Below, in pieces: positions 56,391-64,000 of a DNA stretch of 64,000 bases. The stretch comes from Blepharisma japonicum (lineage: Eukaryota > Ciliophora > Heterotrichea > Heterotrichida > Blepharismidae). The notes below the pieces were generated by a model. It did no database searches and was not told the origin of the DNA. It worked only from the letters and a program-made list of their open reading frames with translations. The stretch covers positions 1-64,000 of the forward strand of contig CATKHK010000045.1 in assembly GCA_949751835.1 (NCBI GenBank), given 5' to 3'. A program made the position numbers and the translations under genes. Position 1 is the stretch's first letter. The number at the start of each line of letters is the position of its first letter.

Positions 56391-56966
56391 TTAGCAATTT
56401 GAGTGGGCTTTTTTGATGTGATTTTCCAAAATATATTTATTATATTTCGACACTCCGCAGAATTCGCATACCGCTCGGGTTGATTTTTCATGAACCTGAC
56501 GTTCGTGAAATTTCAGGGCGTGCTTGTGTTTGAAACATTTATTGCATTGTTCACATTGGACTTTTTTCTTTCTATGTACATGAGCCCTTGCTTTATGTTG
56601 CTGTAATCCCTTCAGGCTTTTGCATACTTGTGAACATTTAGGACAGAAAATTTCTGCTTGGAAACTTGGGGTGCTAAATGAACATTTAGTGTCTTCGACT
56701 GGGGTGTTACAGTTGGTTTCTAGGTCTGAAAAACTGTCTCCCCCATATTCAAGATCCAAAAATCCTGCTGCATCGCTATCCAAATTAAACTCATGGATAA
56801 TATGATCCTTAAGTCCTTTACAGCACGCAAAGGACTGATTGCATACTTCACATGTATTGCTGTTTGAGAAAAATTCTTCAAAACTCATTGTTGGGAATGA
56901 GCAGTCTGTGGATGCTTTCGAGTAAGGGGAGTCAGATGGATTTGAAGTTACAATATCGCAGTCCAT
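56391..56966 (-). CDS. C2H2 zinc-finger protein A
   Basis: A 191-aa protein with four C2H2 fingers: CEVCNQSF near residue 39, then FCPKCSQVCKSLKGLQQH, QCEQCNKCFKHKHALKFH and VCEFCGVSKYNKYILENH in the C-terminal half. The first is separated by an acidic segment (LDLEYGGDSFSDLE). The three clustered fingers could bind DNA or RNA. A close paralogue lies 740 bp away on the same strand. Confidence 0.88.
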   Translation of the reverse strand: MDCDIVTSNPSDSPYSKASTDCSFPTMSFEEFFSNSNTCEVCNQSFACCKGLKDHIIHEFNLDSDAAGFLDLEYGGDSFSDLETNCNTPVEDTKCSFSTPSFQAEIFCPKCSQVCKSLKGLQQHKARAHVHRKKKVQCEQCNKCFKHKHALKFHERQVHEKSTRAVCEFCGVSKYNKYILENHIKKAHSNC

Positions 56967-57100
56967 TTTTTATTTACTTATGTTTCTGCTGGACGTTTTT
57001 ACTGATAATGACCTTTTTATTGATCAAAAATGAAATTAACACACTTGGCTTATTAGTTGGAATATTGCCAGCAGTATTTTTCATTTTTGGCATAAATTAA
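56936..57100 (+). CDS. Possible 54-aa two-span membrane protein, antisense overlap
   Basis: An ATG at 56936, inside the 5' end of zinc-finger gene A on the other strand, opens 54 codons to TAA. The product has two hydrophobic segments (FIYLCFCWTFLLIMTFLLI and LGLLVGILPAVFFIFGI) around a short polar turn (KNEINT). A shorter product from an internal ATG at Met25 is possible. It may be a small ER membrane subunit or chance. Confidence 0.3.
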   Translation: MDLKLQYRSPFFIYLCFCWTFLLIMTFLLIKNEINTLGLLVGILPAVFFIFGIN

Positions 57101-57703
57101 AATTCAAATAAAAGGATTTTAAATTGAAAGAAAAATCGAATTAATTTAATGTTTTTTGGTTAACTAGACTTTACTCGAAAAATTAAAATTTTTCTGATAT
57201 AATTCCCATGATATTTTTTAATACAAATTCAAAGGCAATTAAGCTGAAGAAAATAAATTCTTAAAATTCATAAATTTTGGCTAATTAGCTATTTCTTCTA
57301 AACCTTCTTAAGGACAAAATAGATTTTGAATGGCATTCATAACATAATTAAAAAATGTTTTCTTTCTTGTAAAACTGAAACAAAAACTTCAAAAACATTT
57401 CGCGACTTCTCTTAACAACAAAAAAAAAACTTCCTGTTAATTGAATTTTAATTAAATTCCATTAAAAAATATAATTTTAAGTTTTAGTTTAATAAAATTC
57501 GAACTATGATAATTTTTAGTTATAATCCAATTAATAATTATTTTTCAATTAACAGTGAGTGCTTTATTAAACTTTATCAAAATTGCCCATTATAGAAATA
57601 TTTAATTTCTCGCCAGAAAATATGAAACTTTTTATCCACAGAAATGCTTAAATCGACAATAATCAACTGGCAACTCTAGCTGAATTAATTCAAAATTACT
57701 TAA
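57101..57703. other. Intergenic
   Basis: AT-rich spacer between the two zinc-finger paralogues; no gene is supported. Confidence 0.5.
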
Positions 57704-58264
57704 TTATGCCATGCTTTTTGAATGAGCGCTCTCTATATGCGCAGCAAGCATATACTTATTATATATTACTGATCCACAAATTTCACATACCACTCTTGTT
57801 GCTTTTTCATGGACTTGTATTATATGAAATCTTAAAGCATATTTATTTTCATACTTTTTGCCACAGATTTTGCATACACACCTTTTCCTCTTATGTATGT
57901 GAGCCTTCCCTTTATGCTGTTCCAGGCCCTTTTTACTTTTACAAATCTTGGAACATATAGGGCAAACTATACTGGTTTTGGCTTTATTGGCTGTAACTTT
58001 TTGGATTTGGGTACCAATATCATCAGATAAATCAAGGCCTAATTCTAAATTTAAGAAGCCAATACCTTCATTATCGAGTTCCATCTCCTCAAGTAAGTGT
58101 TTTCTGAGCGTGGTTGCCTCAGAAAATATCTTTTGGCAAAGCTTGCAGCGGAAGCAATTGACTTCCAAAGTATTTATTACTTTTGATAAGTCATGGCTGC
58201 CAGTTAATGTGTCAATAGAAGACTTTTCAGTGAAGTCTGCATTCATTGCACTTTCTAACTTCAT
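57704..58264 (-). CDS. C2H2 zinc-finger protein B
   Basis: A 186-aa paralogue of zinc-finger protein A with the same layout: one finger near residue 40 (CKLCQKIFSEATTLRKH), an acidic linker (GFLNLELGLDLSDD), and three C-terminal fingers (VCPICSKICKSKKGLEQH, VCKICGKKYENKYALRFH, VCEICGSVIYNKYMLAAH). The shared KxxC/HxHKRK spacer marks a recent duplication. A DNA- or RNA-binding role is inferred from the fingers. Confidence 0.88.
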   Translation of the reverse strand: MKLESAMNADFTEKSSIDTLTGSHDLSKVINTLEVNCFRCKLCQKIFSEATTLRKHLLEEMELDNEGIGFLNLELGLDLSDDIGTQIQKVTANKAKTSIVCPICSKICKSKKGLEQHKGKAHIHKRKRCVCKICGKKYENKYALRFHIIQVHEKATRVVCEICGSVIYNKYMLAAHIESAHSKSMA

Positions 58265-58846
58265 TAATTATAATTATTTTTTACTGATTAAAATGGAGTC
58301 AGTGCTCATAAGAGTTTATATTTGCATTTCAGATTTTACTTCTTAGACTATATAGTATGCGTATTCTATAAAGAATGACAAATTTGATGGAAAATTTATA
58401 ATGGTAAATTTTAGCTCTACAGTAATGTGGACGCTTTAAATAGTGTTCTTCAATTTGAATTTTAATCAAAAAATCTCAGTTAAGAAGAATATTTTTTAAA
58501 AGAAATGATTCTAACAAATATGAATATCAGAATATTTAAAGGCTTTAAAATTATTTATCTAATAATTAAAATGCTATTAAAATAGATACGAAAAATAAAT
58601 TCATTTTTTAAAATTTATTCAGAAATAAAAAAGTATTTCTACACATCTACTAAAGGGAAATCTGTCTTATGGAATTGGTTAATATAAAGATAAATTGATA
58701 TAAACCTGAAAAATATCAGAAATATTTCAATTTTATAAACAAATAAAATCATATATTTAAATTAACAGTCAAATTAAAACCTTAAACAAAAGCTCGTTCA
58801 TTTCAACTAATTTTAATTTCACAGTTTCAATAAAATATAGGATATC
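58265..58846. other. Divergent intergenic region
   Basis: AT-rich; nothing specific seen. Confidence 0.5.
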
Positions 58847-60235
58847 ATGATTAGTAATAATATGGCATCGCCTAAGGCTCACCCAGATCCTCGATATTTC
58901 TCATCTATTCAAAAAGGAGGCAATATTCTAGCTAAAGCCTCAAAGCTCACAATAGATGTTCCAGAAAATGACGACGACACAGCACCAAATCAGATTTTAA
59001 CTTTAAATAAAAATTCTCCTTCTCATTCAAGGGGAACTTTAAATACAAGCAAAATACCAACAACATCAGGGACTCCAAAACATAGAGTTCCTGCTTCAAA
59101 GCAACAGCAGCCTAAGCAAACTCACAGCGAAGGGAATACTCCCACCTCAAACGATAATTCATTCAATTTTCCTTCAAAAGTCAAAAAATCAGCACATAAA
59201 GCTCCACCGGTTTTCGCAGTAAAAAGTAATTTATTAAGTGCCAAAGGAACATCTCCAAGAAAATCAAGTCAAAAGCCATCAACTCCTACAGGATCCAAAA
59301 ATTCTCCTGGGCTGCCGCCAAGACCTAAAACTGTCACTAATAAAGCTGCAGTACAAAATATTGAAATTAAGCCAGAAACAGGCTCATCCCCAAGTTTAAA
59401 TATTTATGTTACACAGGTGCAAAAGCCTGCTTCAGCTAAGAGAATTAAAAAGCAATTAACTGAAGCTGAAATTGAAGCAAAAAGTGAAGCTTATTATAAA
59501 GAACATCTCTTCCAAACATTTCAATCATTAAAATTAATCAGAAATTTACCACCAGTAGAAATCAGCCAAATTAGAGAAAAAAGATTAAATCTGCCAAAAA
59601 GGCCAGGCTGGGAAAATAAAAAGACTGCGATTTTTGATTTAGATGAAACACTAGTGCATTGTTGTGAGGGAATAGAAGACTGCGATGTAGTTTTACCTAT
59701 AATATTTCCTACTGGAGAAGCAATAGATGCAGGGATTAATGTTCGGCCTTACACTCTTGAGTGTTTAAGAGAAATCAATAAAGAATATGAAATTATTGTA
59801 TTCACAGCCAGCCACCAATGTTACGCAGACGTTGTCTTAGATTACCTAGACCCTAATAAAGAGTTTATACACCATCGTCTATATAGAAATAACTGTGTGA
59901 ATGTAGAAGGTATTTATATGAAAGATCTTCGTATATTTGCAAACAGAAAACTTAAAGATATGGTAATTATCGATAATTCAGCTTACTCATTTGGAAATCA
60001 GCTAGATAATGGAGTTCCGATTATATCATGAATGGACGATTATTATGATAAAGAACTATTTAACCTTATTGATTATTTAAAAGCTTTGGCTAAAGTAGAT
60101 GATATAAGAGATATAAATCGACAAACTTTTCATCTCAGGACGTTTTATGAAGACTATATTCAGGAATTTTTAGCAAACGAAGCAAGAGAAGCAAAACTTG
60201 CAAGAAAAAATAAAAAAGAGCCTGGAGTTGATTAA
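58847..60235 (+). CDS. SCP/FCP1-type HAD phosphatase with long disordered N-terminus
   Basis: A 462-aa protein from ATG 58847, read through one TGA (PIISWMDD). The first 200 residues are basic and rich in Ser, Pro, Lys and Thr, clearly disordered. The catalytic domain begins with DLDET at 264-268 and continues INVRPYTLECLREI, EIIVFTASHQCYAD, KDLRIFANRKLKDMVIIDNS and FGNQLDNGVPIISW, ending in helices and a basic tail. It is closer to canonical SCPs than the other phosphatase in this window, because the full C-terminal D-D-x-x-D-x-E-L segment is present. Likely substrates are phospho-Ser/Thr proteins. Confidence 0.92.
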
Positions 60236-60262
60236 TTGATAATATAGAAAGATTATTGTGTA

Positions 60263-61519
60263 TTATTTCTTAAGTATTTGTTGGAAAACTTCTGGCACCC
60301 CATCAGATATCTCACCATCTTTTCCTTCCGGGGCTTCTTCTTCTTCCTCTTCAGTTTCATCGCCTTTAACAGCATAAGTAGCAGCTTTATTTGCTGAATA
60401 CCCCGTCAATAAATTCACAAGCTTCCCAATTTTTTTCGGGCTTCCTTCAATTGTTTCTTGCAAAGTATTAATTAGCTCCTTTACATTAAGCCTTATAGTT
60501 TCTTCTTCCTCTTCCGAAATAAATGGTGAAATTACAATGGTGAGCTCTCCATGGACTCTTCCTTTTGCGTTTTCTTCTAATTTCATTTCTTCACAGACTT
60601 GTTCAATGCTCCCTCTATAGATTTTTTCGTGGAATTTTGTCATTTCTTGGCCAATAAAAATTTGATGCTTGTTTCCAAAGACTTCTTTTAAGCATTCAAG
60701 GGTATCGAAAATCCTATGTGAGCTTTCATATATAATTGTGGTGCATTCAGTAGATTTTAGTTTTTCTAGCCTAAATATTTTTTCGGATTTTGTTTTGGTA
60801 AGGTATCCTTGATAGAAAAAAGACTGTGTAGGAAACCCAGATGCAGTTAATGCAGTAATTGCAGCAGTTGGGCCAGGAAGAGTGTCTATTTTTACACCTG
60901 CTTTTGCAGCTTCTCTTACCAAGCTGTATCCGGGATCTGAAATTAAAGGTGTGCCTGCATCAGAAACCAGCACAACTTTAAGCCCTGCCATTATGGCTTT
61001 GACAAGTTTTGGGGCTCTGCCTTCTTGGTTATAAGAGTTAATGCTGATCATAAGTCCTCTTCCCCTTTCTTCTCTACTTTTTTTTATTTGTTCAACAGTA
61101 TAAGAAATAAAGTCACCGCTTAGCCCATATGTGTACTCGTCTCTTTCTGGGAAGACTTCGAAATTCTTTGGAGGAAATTCTACATCACGAGGATTTGATA
61201 AATTGTAATTATCTAAAAGCTCTAATAAATGACCACTCACACGGGTATCTTCGCATGCTAAAATATCAGCTGTTTTGATAGCTTGGTATTGGCGAAGGGT
61301 AATGTCTTTTAAATTGCCGATTGGTGTAGGACATAGAGTGAGGGATCCTCGAGAATGGAGCTGGGGGATATCAATTACTTCTTCGTAGTTGTTAAAGAAA
61401 TCAGGATTATTTAAAAATTCTGATTTTTCTTTCTTGAAGCCTTCTTTGTATTTCTCAAAGAGATCTTTTTTGGTGTAGCCTCGGATTCGTGCAAATGGTT
61501 TTAGAATTCTTCCAATCAT
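60263..61519 (-). CDS. RsmI-like rRNA 2'-O-methyltransferase
   Basis: A 418-aa protein. The core (about 60-345) carries RsmI signatures: LTLCPTPIGNLKDITLR, ACEDTRVSGHLL, LVSDAGTPLISDPGYSLV, LPGPTAAITALTASGFP and YESSHRIFDTL. Bacterial RsmI, about 285 aa, methylates the ribose of C1402 in 16S rRNA. Here there is an N-terminal extension of about 60 residues, basic at its start and compatible with mitochondrial import, an insert near 105-155, and an acidic C-terminal extension. It is probably the mitochondrial small-subunit rRNA enzyme; this is an inference. No TGA codon is used. Confidence 0.9.
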   Translation of the reverse strand: MIGRILKPFARIRGYTKKDLFEKYKEGFKKEKSEFLNNPDFFNNYEEVIDIPQLHSRGSLTLCPTPIGNLKDITLRQYQAIKTADILACEDTRVSGHLLELLDNYNLSNPRDVEFPPKNFEVFPERDEYTYGLSGDFISYTVEQIKKSREERGRGLMISINSYNQEGRAPKLVKAIMAGLKVVLVSDAGTPLISDPGYSLVREAAKAGVKIDTLPGPTAAITALTASGFPTQSFFYQGYLTKTKSEKIFRLEKLKSTECTTIIYESSHRIFDTLECLKEVFGNKHQIFIGQEMTKFHEKIYRGSIEQVCEEMKLEENAKGRVHGELTIVISPFISEEEEETIRLNVKELINTLQETIEGSPKKIGKLVNLLTGYSANKAATYAVKGDETEEEEEEAPEGKDGEISDGVPEVFQQILKK

Positions 61520-61922
61520 ATATATTTATTTATCTAATAATAAATAATAGATGCAGTGTTTGGTGATAAGTAAAATGATATTTTTTATTATAAACTATGT
61601 GTTTAAAGAATACAAAAAATTTATAATTTTATTTTGATATTTTAATCTTATTTCTATTCTCAAAATAATTTTATTTTTTATTCTCAACTAAATATTTATA
61701 GTAAAATGTTCCAAAGCATCATATTTGCAGCTGCTAATAAAAATTTCTCTGAAAATTCATAGCTTGTTATTTCTTATATTAAGAGACCCATCCAAAAATT
61801 CTTCACACTTTTTTCTTTGATATTTTGGCAAATATATATAATTGGTTAAAGAAAAAGCTGAAGTTAGCTTTAATATCAGGCTTCAATACATATTGATAAA
61901 ATGTGTTAATATATAAACTGAA
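61520..61922. other. Divergent intergenic region
   Basis: AT-rich; nothing specific seen. Confidence 0.5.
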
Positions 61923-62849
61923 ATGACTGCAGATCCTAGGAAGATGATTTGCTATGTATGGTAAATTTAACACAGCGGAAAACTCATAAATATTTCTTCA
62001 TTAGCTACTCATCAATTTAAATGTGCAAAAATTCAAAGTCCAAGGGAAAATGACAGCAAAGAAAATGCCAAATCAGCTTCAGCGAAAGAAGAGTATATAA
62101 AAATTCAAGAAAATTATAAAAGCGAATCTGAAATGATTGAATGCCCATACTGCAAAAGAAAATTTCTTGAAGGAAGACTTCCAATCCACTTAAAAAGCTG
62201 CACATCTGATCATCCCTATAAGCCTGTGAAATCAAAGGAAAATCAAAGCAACGTCAAAGAATATATCCCAAGTAAATATATGAATAAGCCTCAAGATAAA
62301 GAAAAAAAAGAATCAGAAACACCTAAAAACAGAAAAAGTGAGCCAGCAATGAAAAGTCGGGATAAAGAAACAAAGCAAATCGAGCTAAAACGAAATTATT
62401 CACAGATGCTAAAAGATATCAGATATGCAAGAAAAGTTCAAAAGGCTAAAGAAAAAGGATTGCATCATGCAAGAAGTTTAACACCTCCAGGACTGAAAGA
62501 AATTTTGAAAAAGCACAGGGAAAAAGAATGTCCATTTTGCTATGAAAAAATAGAATTTGGGTTTGAGTTTCATGTAGCTGCCTGTAGAGATGCGACTGTA
62601 AGAGAAAACGAAAAAAAATTAGAAGATTATAAAGAAGAGCATAAAATTTCAGAAAAGTCTAGCAACTCAAATATAAGAAAAAGAAAGTATAAGCCTGCGG
62701 AAATTCAACCTAAAGAAGGGCTTGAAAAGTATAAACAAAATCTACTAGAATCTTCTAAAAAGCAATCATTTTGTCACTTATGTGGAAAGCAATATTTACC
62801 TGATGCAAGATTTTGTGCTTTCTGTGGCCAAGAAAAGGCTAAAATATAA
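61923..62849 (+). CDS. C2HC-type zinc-finger protein
   Basis: A 303-aa protein from two exons (61923-61960 and 61976-62849) joined by a 15-nt intron. The spliced first finger reads CYVCGKLINISSLATHQFKC. Further fingers are CPYCKRKFLEGRLPIHLKSC, CPFCYEKIEFGFEFHVAAC and, at the C-terminus, CHLCGKQY-x6-CAFCGQ. The linkers are strongly basic and charged (KEKKESETPKNRKSE). C2HC zinc modules of this kind are common in ciliary and axonemal proteins of other eukaryotes; localisation here is inference. The first finger only exists after splicing. Confidence 0.85.
61961..61975 (+). other. 15-nt spliceosomal intron
   Basis: GTAAATTTAACACAG, phase 2 (TG|C). It removes two stops (TAA, TAA) and completes a Cys ligand of the first zinc finger. 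Confidence 0.88.
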
Positions 62850-63783
62850 ATAATAAATTAATTGCTTCTAATTCAATTTGGATTAGACTCAAACTTTTAA
62901 TTAAACATTTTATGACAGCTAAAAAGATTAATGCATTGCCCTATTAGAATTTCTTGGATATTATTCGATAAAGTATATGTGCACACTCTCTGTCAAAATG
63001 TCTAGTAGATTATAATAATAAATTATTGAAAATGCAAATTAATCATCTAAATTAAGTCATTTAAAGCAAATAATTACAAGAAAAATTTGTTAAAGTGTAT
63101 ATCGTTGTTAATAAGGCTCCTAATGGATATTTTTTAAATGCATTTTCCTGGCCAAACTCTTAGTCCCATTTTTTCAGGACGCACCTAACTTCATTATAGA
63201 AAGAAAAATATTTAGAATTGCCAAATTGCAAGCTATATTTTTTAACATAAACTAATTACTTATTCAAGTCATCATAAAATGAGCCAATTAGAATCAAGAT
63301 TTTTTCTGTTGAAAAAATATAGTGTTATCAAAAAGTATACAAATGCATTATTGCAAATTATGATTTTCCTAAATTAAATATTTCCTAGCGATTAATCTTT
63401 TTCATTTCGATTTTTTTGTTGAATTGCATAAGGTTCGAAAGTTTTGTATAACTCGATAATTCCATTTTCTTCCATTTTACCTTGTAAATAGATGATTCAG
63501 TTGAATTAATTCAATGGTAATGTAAATTATATCATCAAACAACTCTGAAGAGTTTTCAATGCCTTTATTTTTAAAAAATCATTGATATTAAATTTTATAA
63601 ATTTTTCAAATTAATCAAAATTTTTTTCCAACTAAAATTCAAAATTAACCTAGGAAAATTTTTCCAAACTTGCATAATTTTTATGGCAAGTAATAATGTC
63701 TTTCTCTTTATTCTTTACTGTTACAAAATTACAAAGGTTATTAATGGCTTTGATTTCATTTTTTCGGTATAAATAAACTATTC
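62850..63783. other. Intergenic region
   Basis: AT-rich; no gene or repeat that I can support. Confidence 0.5.
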
Positions 63784-64000
63784 ATGGACAAGTTGTATAG
63801 CTCACAATTAAGCTTTCAGGTCCCAAGAATTATAACCCCTGAAGGTGCTCCTTCCCAATCTAAAACTGATGATTATCCTTTCCAATGCCAAAAATGCAAC
63901 CTTTCCTTCAAATCCGAAGCAGAGTTGGCAGCTCATGATTTCCCAGAAATGCAAGCCGTCAATTGTACTGTCCCGGTCTACAAACCTCCTCTCTCAACCG
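63784..64000 (+). CDS. 5' end of a Cys-rich gene cut by the window
   Basis: ATG at 63784 opens 72 codons that run off the window. The visible part begins MDKLYSSQLSFQVPRI and contains one probable zinc-finger half (FQCQKCNLSFKSEAELAAHD), followed by a further Cys. It may be a zinc-finger gene related to those at 56-58 kb, but only the start can be seen. Confidence 0.55.
   Translation, partial: MDKLYSSQLSFQVPRIITPEGAPSQSKTDDYPFQCQKCNLSFKSEAELAAHDFPEMQAVNCTVPVYKPPLST

Noticed and set aside
1-64000. tRNA, rRNA, CRISPR or bacterial operon
   Set aside because: No B-box-like tRNA arms in a consistent cloverleaf, no rRNA-like stretch, no direct-repeat array; short introns and family content are eukaryotic.

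Overview
The window looks like macronuclear-style DNA of a heterotrich ciliate, and Blepharisma is the best fit. It is AT-rich and gene-dense, with genes on both strands. TGA is read as tryptophan: dozens of in-frame TGAs sit where a Trp is expected, and no gene ends in TGA, only in TAA or TAG. Six genes carry one 15-nt GTA...AG intron and a seventh gene carries one of 16 nt plus one of 15 nt. Tiny introns together with UGA=Trp argue against Stentor (standard code) and against any bacterium. Reading through TGA and removing these introns turns the fragmented open frames into about 40 genes.

Layout. 1-7,500: a tandem minus-strand array of about 235-aa genes (three intact, three broken) that look like the stalk plus microtubule-binding domain of a dynein heavy chain standing alone. 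7,996-12,624 (-): a coiled-coil protein, a PP2A B55 regulatory subunit and a methyltransferase. 13,055-14,411 (+): a Qa-SNARE and a PLAC8-like protein. 14,671-18,900 (-): a 1,404-aa multipass membrane protein of the protist TmcB-like type. 19,796-20,857 (-): a cathepsin L-like protease. 21,514-27,370 (+): four tandem B-box/coiled-coil/double-WWE genes plus a decayed remnant. 27,495-30,380: two mini LSm14-type proteins, a CNNM-type CBS membrane protein and a membrane RING-H2 protein. 30,949-34,609 (+): a coiled-coil protein, a Kelch protein and an N-myristoylation-signal protein with two WWE-like modules. 34,617-42,602 (-): INTS7, a small basic protein, a cyclic-nucleotide phosphodiesterase and a P5A ATPase. 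43,618-47,777 (+): a putative beta-sandwich protein, a tiny membrane ORF, a basic Ser-rich protein and a PH-domain kinase. 47,829-48,760 (-): a PIG-Y-like small protein and a coiled-coil protein. 49,730-64,000: a PGY-rich zinc protein, an EF-hand protein, a TMEM184-like protein, two SCP-type phosphatases, a glyoxalase II-like protein, C2H2 proteins, a bacterial-type RsmI methyltransferase, a C2HC zinc protein and a gene cut by the window end.

Most genes are ordinary eukaryotic housekeeping or ciliate-expanded families and do not form operons. The two accessory regions are the dynein-stalk array (first 7.5 kb) and the B-box/WWE array (21.5-27.4 kb). Both show recent tandem duplication with decaying copies. 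All product names come from reading the translated sequence by eye; no database search was run.
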